Of a stretch of DNA of 64,000 nt, positions 61,114 to 64,000 are shown piece by piece. Source of the stretch: Leptospiraceae bacterium (GTDB lineage Bacteria; Spirochaetota; Leptospiria; Leptospirales; Leptospiraceae); the NCBI GenBank assembly GCA_016708435.1, contig JADJFV010000002.1, positions 186,001 through 250,000 of the forward strand, in the 5' to 3' direction. The notes below the pieces were generated by a model, which saw only the letters and a list, made by a program, of their open reading frames with translations, was not told where the DNA came from and made no database searches. Both the position numbers and the translations under genes were made by a program. The first letter of the stretch is position 1, and each line of letters opens with the position of its first letter.

Positions 61114-62790
61114 CTAAAGCTTGAGACCTTTTAAGTCAGTTCCTTCCCATACGGGGAAACTATCGAGTAACTGCAAACGGTCAGATGTGGGGCTAACGGC
61201 AACTTGCACACCGGAGCCATCAGCAACTGGTTCTTGGTATCCGGCATCTTTTACATCAAAGCCTTTTGGAGGAAGTTCCATACCTGTTGGCGCATCAAAT
61301 TTTACCATTTCTCCTTTTTCGTTTTTCAAACTATCAGTTAAAGGATTAAAAGTTAAATCTCCCGCAATTGCAAGAGCGGTAACAAGCTCAGGAGAGCCAA
61401 CAAATGCGAATGTATTTGGATTTCCATCGGCACGCTTCGCAAAATTACGATTAAACGAATGCACGATAGTATTTTTCTCAGCTTTCTCAGACCCTGCTCT
61501 CGCCCACTGTCCAATGCAAGGACCACAAGCATTCGCGAAAACTTTTGCACCGATTTTATTAAATACATCAATGAATCCGTCACGCTCTATCGTATAACGC
61601 ACTTGCTCGGAGCCTGGAGTGATTGTAAATTCTGCTTTTGGAACTAGGCCTTTTTCGGAGGCTTGTTTTGCTAAAGACACAGAGCGCGAAATATCTTCAT
61701 AAGAAGAATTAGTGCAAGAACCAATGAGTCCAACTTCAATCTTAGTAGGCCATCCATTTGCAAGAGCAGCTTCTTTCATTTTCGAAATAGGAGTTGCTAA
61801 GTCTGGAGTAAACGGTCCGTTTAAGTGTGGCTCTAATTCAGAGAGGTTAATTTCGATTAGTTGGTCAAAGTATTTTGCAGGATCAGCGTAAACTTCTTTA
61901 TCCGCATTGAGATGTTCCTTGACTGTATCCGCAAGTGCAGCCACATCGGCACGACCAGTAGATTTTAAATAGCGGGACATGGAGTCATCGTATCCGAAGG
62001 TTGATGTAGTTGCCCCAATTTCGGCACCCATGTTGGCAATCGTTCCTTTACCAGTGCAAGACATTGCAATCGCGCCTTCCCCAAAGTATTCAACAATCGC
62101 ACCGGTTCCACCTTTAACTGTCAGAATTCCGGCAACTTTTAAGATCACGTCTTTAGGTGATGTCCAGCCATTTAACTTGCCAGTGAGTTTAACACCGATT
62201 AGCTTCGGAAATTTTAATTCCCATGCAAGACCACTCATCACGTCGCAGGCATCTGCTCCACCAACTCCGATAGCAATCATTCCAAGACCACCAGCGTTTA
62301 CTGTGTGTGAGTCTGTTCCAATCATCATCCCGCCCGGGAATGCATAATTTTCTAAAACAACTTGGTGGATAATACCAGCACCCGGTTTCCAAAATCCAAT
62401 TCCATATTTATTGGAAACTGATTTTAAGAAGTCGTATACCTCACGATTTTTTTCATTTGCAATAGACAAGTCAGCATCGGAGCCTGCCTTTGCTTCGATC
62501 AAATGATCGCAATGAACTGTAGAAGGAACTGCGACCTTCTTACGGCCTGCTTGCATGAATTGTAATAAAGCCATTTGTGCAGTCGCATCTTGCATCGCCA
62601 CGCGATCAGGAGCAAAGTCTACATACGATTTGCCGCGCTCAAATGCTGTCTTTGCATCGCCGTCCCAGAGATGGGAGTAAAGAATTTTTTCGGAGAGTGT
62701 GAGAGGTCTACCTACTACCTTACGAGCCGCTTCTATGCGCGAGCCCATTTTGGAATATAAACTTTTAATCATTTCTATATCAAATGCCAT
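61114..62790 (-). CDS. acn: Aconitate hydratase, catalytic domains (frameshifted)
   Basis: The 558 codons carry the first three domains of a mitochondrial-type aconitase: IEAARKVVGRPLTLSEKILY, PSTVHCDHLIEAK, FPGGMMIGTDSHTVNAGGLG and the three Fe-S cysteines in LIGSCTNSSYED and ACGPCIGQW. It ends LQLLDSFPVWEGTDLKGLKL and then a TAG, where other members read LLVKAKGKCTTDHISMAG; the continuation is in the next frame. The enzyme isomerises citrate to isocitrate in the TCA cycle. The complete gene would span 60524-62790, about 755 residues. Confidence 0.92.
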   Translation of the reverse strand: MAFDIEMIKSLYSKMGSRIEAARKVVGRPLTLSEKILYSHLWDGDAKTAFERGKSYVDFAPDRVAMQDATAQMALLQFMQAGRKKVAVPSTVHCDHLIEAKAGSDADLSIANEKNREVYDFLKSVSNKYGIGFWKPGAGIIHQVVLENYAFPGGMMIGTDSHTVNAGGLGMIAIGVGGADACDVMSGLAWELKFPKLIGVKLTGKLNGWTSPKDVILKVAGILTVKGGTGAIVEYFGEGAIAMSCTGKGTIANMGAEIGATTSTFGYDDSMSRYLKSTGRADVAALADTVKEHLNADKEVYADPAKYFDQLIEINLSELEPHLNGPFTPDLATPISKMKEAALANGWPTKIEVGLIGSCTNSSYEDISRSVSLAKQASEKGLVPKAEFTITPGSEQVRYTIERDGFIDVFNKIGAKVFANACGPCIGQWARAGSEKAEKNTIVHSFNRNFAKRADGNPNTFAFVGSPELVTALAIAGDLTFNPLTDSLKNEKGEMVKFDAPTGMELPPKGFDVKDAGYQEPVADGSGVQVAVSPTSDRLQLLDSFPVWEGTDLKGLKL

Positions 62791-62916
62791 GTTACCGTTC
62801 CTAGTTTATGATGGTTATATTCGAATCTTTTCGCATGTATGAGTTTCTACAATAATTATTTCGGAAATAATCAGAAATCTCTTGACTTTGACTCTTTCCC
62901 ACCTTTTTTATTTCAT

Positions 62917-63513
62917 ATGGGACTTGCTGCCGAAAAAAAGATTCTGACCACAGAACAATACTTAGAGCTCGAAAGAAAAGCTGAATTTAAAAGTGAGCTG
63001 ATCAATGGAGAAATGTATGCAATGGCAGGAGTCACTCGCAAACACAATCGAATTGCACTCAATATCGCCAGTTTTTTAAATAACTTCTTACAAGACAAAC
63101 CATGTCGCATTTACTTTGCCGATTTAAGAGTGCAAGTTAGTAAAACAGGAATGTTCACCTACCCTGATTTGGTAATTACTTGCGGAAATGAAATTATGGC
63201 CGACAAGCGACAAGACACGCTTCTCAATCCAAAGTGTATTCTAGAGATTTTATCTGACTCCACAGAAAAATACGATCGTGGTGAAAAATTTTCACACTAT
63301 CAAAACTTAGAGAGTTTAGCGGAATATATTCTTATTTCCCAAAACCAAACAAAAGCAGAATCTTTCTTACGACAAGATGATAATAAATGGCTCTATCAAA
63401 AAGTAGAGGGACTAGACAATGAACTCTCAATTCAATCTATAAACTCAAAAATAAAGATGGAAGATATTTATAAAAATACGCAAGACTTAGATGAAAATGT
63501 AAATCAGTCATAA
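62917..63513 (+). CDS. Uma2-family (DUF820) endonuclease-like protein
   Basis: Starting at ATG 62917 (MGLAAEKKILTTEQYLELER), 198 residues; an earlier ATG at 62839 would add 26 atypical residues. It has EFKSELINGEMYAMAGVTRK, the catalytic TYPDLVITCG and ILEILSDSTEKYDRGEKF of the PD-(D/E)XK nuclease fold. Uma2 genes are common in cyanobacteria and scattered elsewhere; their role is unknown, perhaps mobile DNA. Divergent from aconitase. Confidence 0.85.
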   Translation: MGLAAEKKILTTEQYLELERKAEFKSELINGEMYAMAGVTRKHNRIALNIASFLNNFLQDKPCRIYFADLRVQVSKTGMFTYPDLVITCGNEIMADKRQDTLLNPKCILEILSDSTEKYDRGEKFSHYQNLESLAEYILISQNQTKAESFLRQDDNKWLYQKVEGLDNELSIQSINSKIKMEDIYKNTQDLDENVNQS

Positions 63514-63616
63514 TTGAATTTTCACCTTTCCGCTCTGAGCGGATATACTTTATTAAGCGGTATTTAACTTTACCAAATATAAACATTTTTTTAATAAATA
63601 GGAGAAATAATATTTC

Positions 63617-64000
63617 ATGAAAAATGAAAATACATTAAATATCGTAGATTGGATAAAAGACAATGTTATACATTTGCGTTCATTAGACCAAGATGATTCA
63701 TTTAATGATTTGGAGCCGTTGAGGGATATAATTGGAAATGCAAAAGTTGTAGCTCTGGGAGAGAATTCTCATTTTATCAAAGAATTTTGTCAGATTCGTT
63801 TCCGAATATTAAGATTTCTTGTAGAAGAATGCGGTTTCAATGTTCACGCATTAGAATTCGGATTCACTGAGGGATTTGAAGTTAATAGCTGGATTCATAA
63901 TTATGATAGAAAAGAAGAAGAGTTAAAAACTTTACTTGGGCATTTTCCATATCCTCTACAAATTCATGAAACTCTTGGATGGATGAGAAACTATATTAAA
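63617..64000 (+). CDS. Erythromycin-esterase-like protein, 5' part
   Basis: An open frame from ATG 63617, with AGGAG at 63600-63604, runs off the right edge (128 codons): MKNENTLNIVDWIKDNVIHL, VVALGENSHFIKEFCQIRFR, FLVEECGFNVHAFEFGFTEG and YDRKEEELKTLLGHFPYPLQ. LGENSHFIKEF matches the Ere motif LGExxHGxxE/F with Glu and His kept. Ere enzymes open macrolide lactones, but most relatives have other, unknown substrates. Confidence 0.75.
   Translation, partial: MKNENTLNIVDWIKDNVIHLRSLDQDDSFNDLEPLRDIIGNAKVVALGENSHFIKEFCQIRFRILRFLVEECGFNVHALEFGFTEGFEVNSWIHNYDRKEEELKTLLGHFPYPLQIHETLGWMRNYIK

Noticed and set aside
61121..62347. Long forward frames across aconitase
   Set aside because: They are antisense shadows of a well-conserved enzyme.

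Overview
The window looks like chromosome of a spirochaete of the Leptospiraceae. This is inferred from AT-rich DNA, many small lipoproteins with loose lipoboxes of the LLNC/SFQC/SFHC kind, several class III adenylate cyclases (one with a DUF5939-type N-terminus and a PilZ partner), a stand-alone 23S-IVS-type four-helix-bundle gene, homodimer-type methylmalonyl-CoA mutase with MeaB, and a mitochondrial-type aconitase. No rRNA, tRNA, insertion sequence or CRISPR array was seen.

Layout. 1-2.4 kb: 3' part of a RecC-like gene and a STAS/zinc-ribbon protein. 2.5-8.2 kb: WbpM/CapD-type sugar dehydratase, SspB-like ClpXP adaptor, NCS2-type permease, HtpX protease. 8.4-12.4 kb: TerC protein (frameshifted) and methylmalonyl-CoA mutase. 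13.1-19.8 kb: a GbsR/MarR regulator behind a perfect 38-bp palindrome that overlaps its promoter, then small lipoproteins, a TonB-dependent receptor and ExbB-ExbD-TonB, reading as one regulated outer-membrane uptake locus. 19.9-25 kb: unknown proteins, a DUF1566 protein, a small kinase and a large lipoprotein. 25.1-31.5 kb: cyclase plus PilZ, then efp-mtnD-mtnB (translation and methionine salvage), and a repeat-rich stretch with a truncated BRO-N gene, an IVS-type gene and a KamA/EpmB gene that may modify EF-P. 32.4-39.2 kb: amidohydrolase, RaSEA-like radical SAM protein, outer-membrane and lipoprotein genes, a broken ADP-ribosylglycohydrolase, FmdB-type protein and alanine racemase. 39.4-45.3 kb: a secreted MACPF/ricin-B/repeat protein next to a membrane adenylate cyclase, a partial copy of which lies on the other side of the MACPF gene. 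45.3-47.8 kb: trpE-trpG, a dispersed repeat and a probable structured RNA with its own promoter and terminator. 47.8-56.7 kb: bicupin lipoprotein, 7TMR-DISM histidine kinase, MeaB, MFS transporter, small Cys-rich membrane protein, methyltransferase, MBL hydrolase and YidB. 56.9-60 kb: an accessory cassette built on a KGGxGR-type MinD-like ATPase fused to a second P-loop ATPase. 60-64 kb: GIY-YIG protein, aconitase (frameshifted), Uma2 nuclease and the start of an erythromycin-esterase-like gene.

Several conserved genes (terC, aconitase, the 20.6-kb gene, the ATPase at 57.5 kb) are broken by what look like one-base losses in short homopolymers. Because this includes a TCA-cycle enzyme, base-calling error is more likely than real decay. 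Intergenic regions are rich in palindromic and terminal-inverted-repeat elements of several families.
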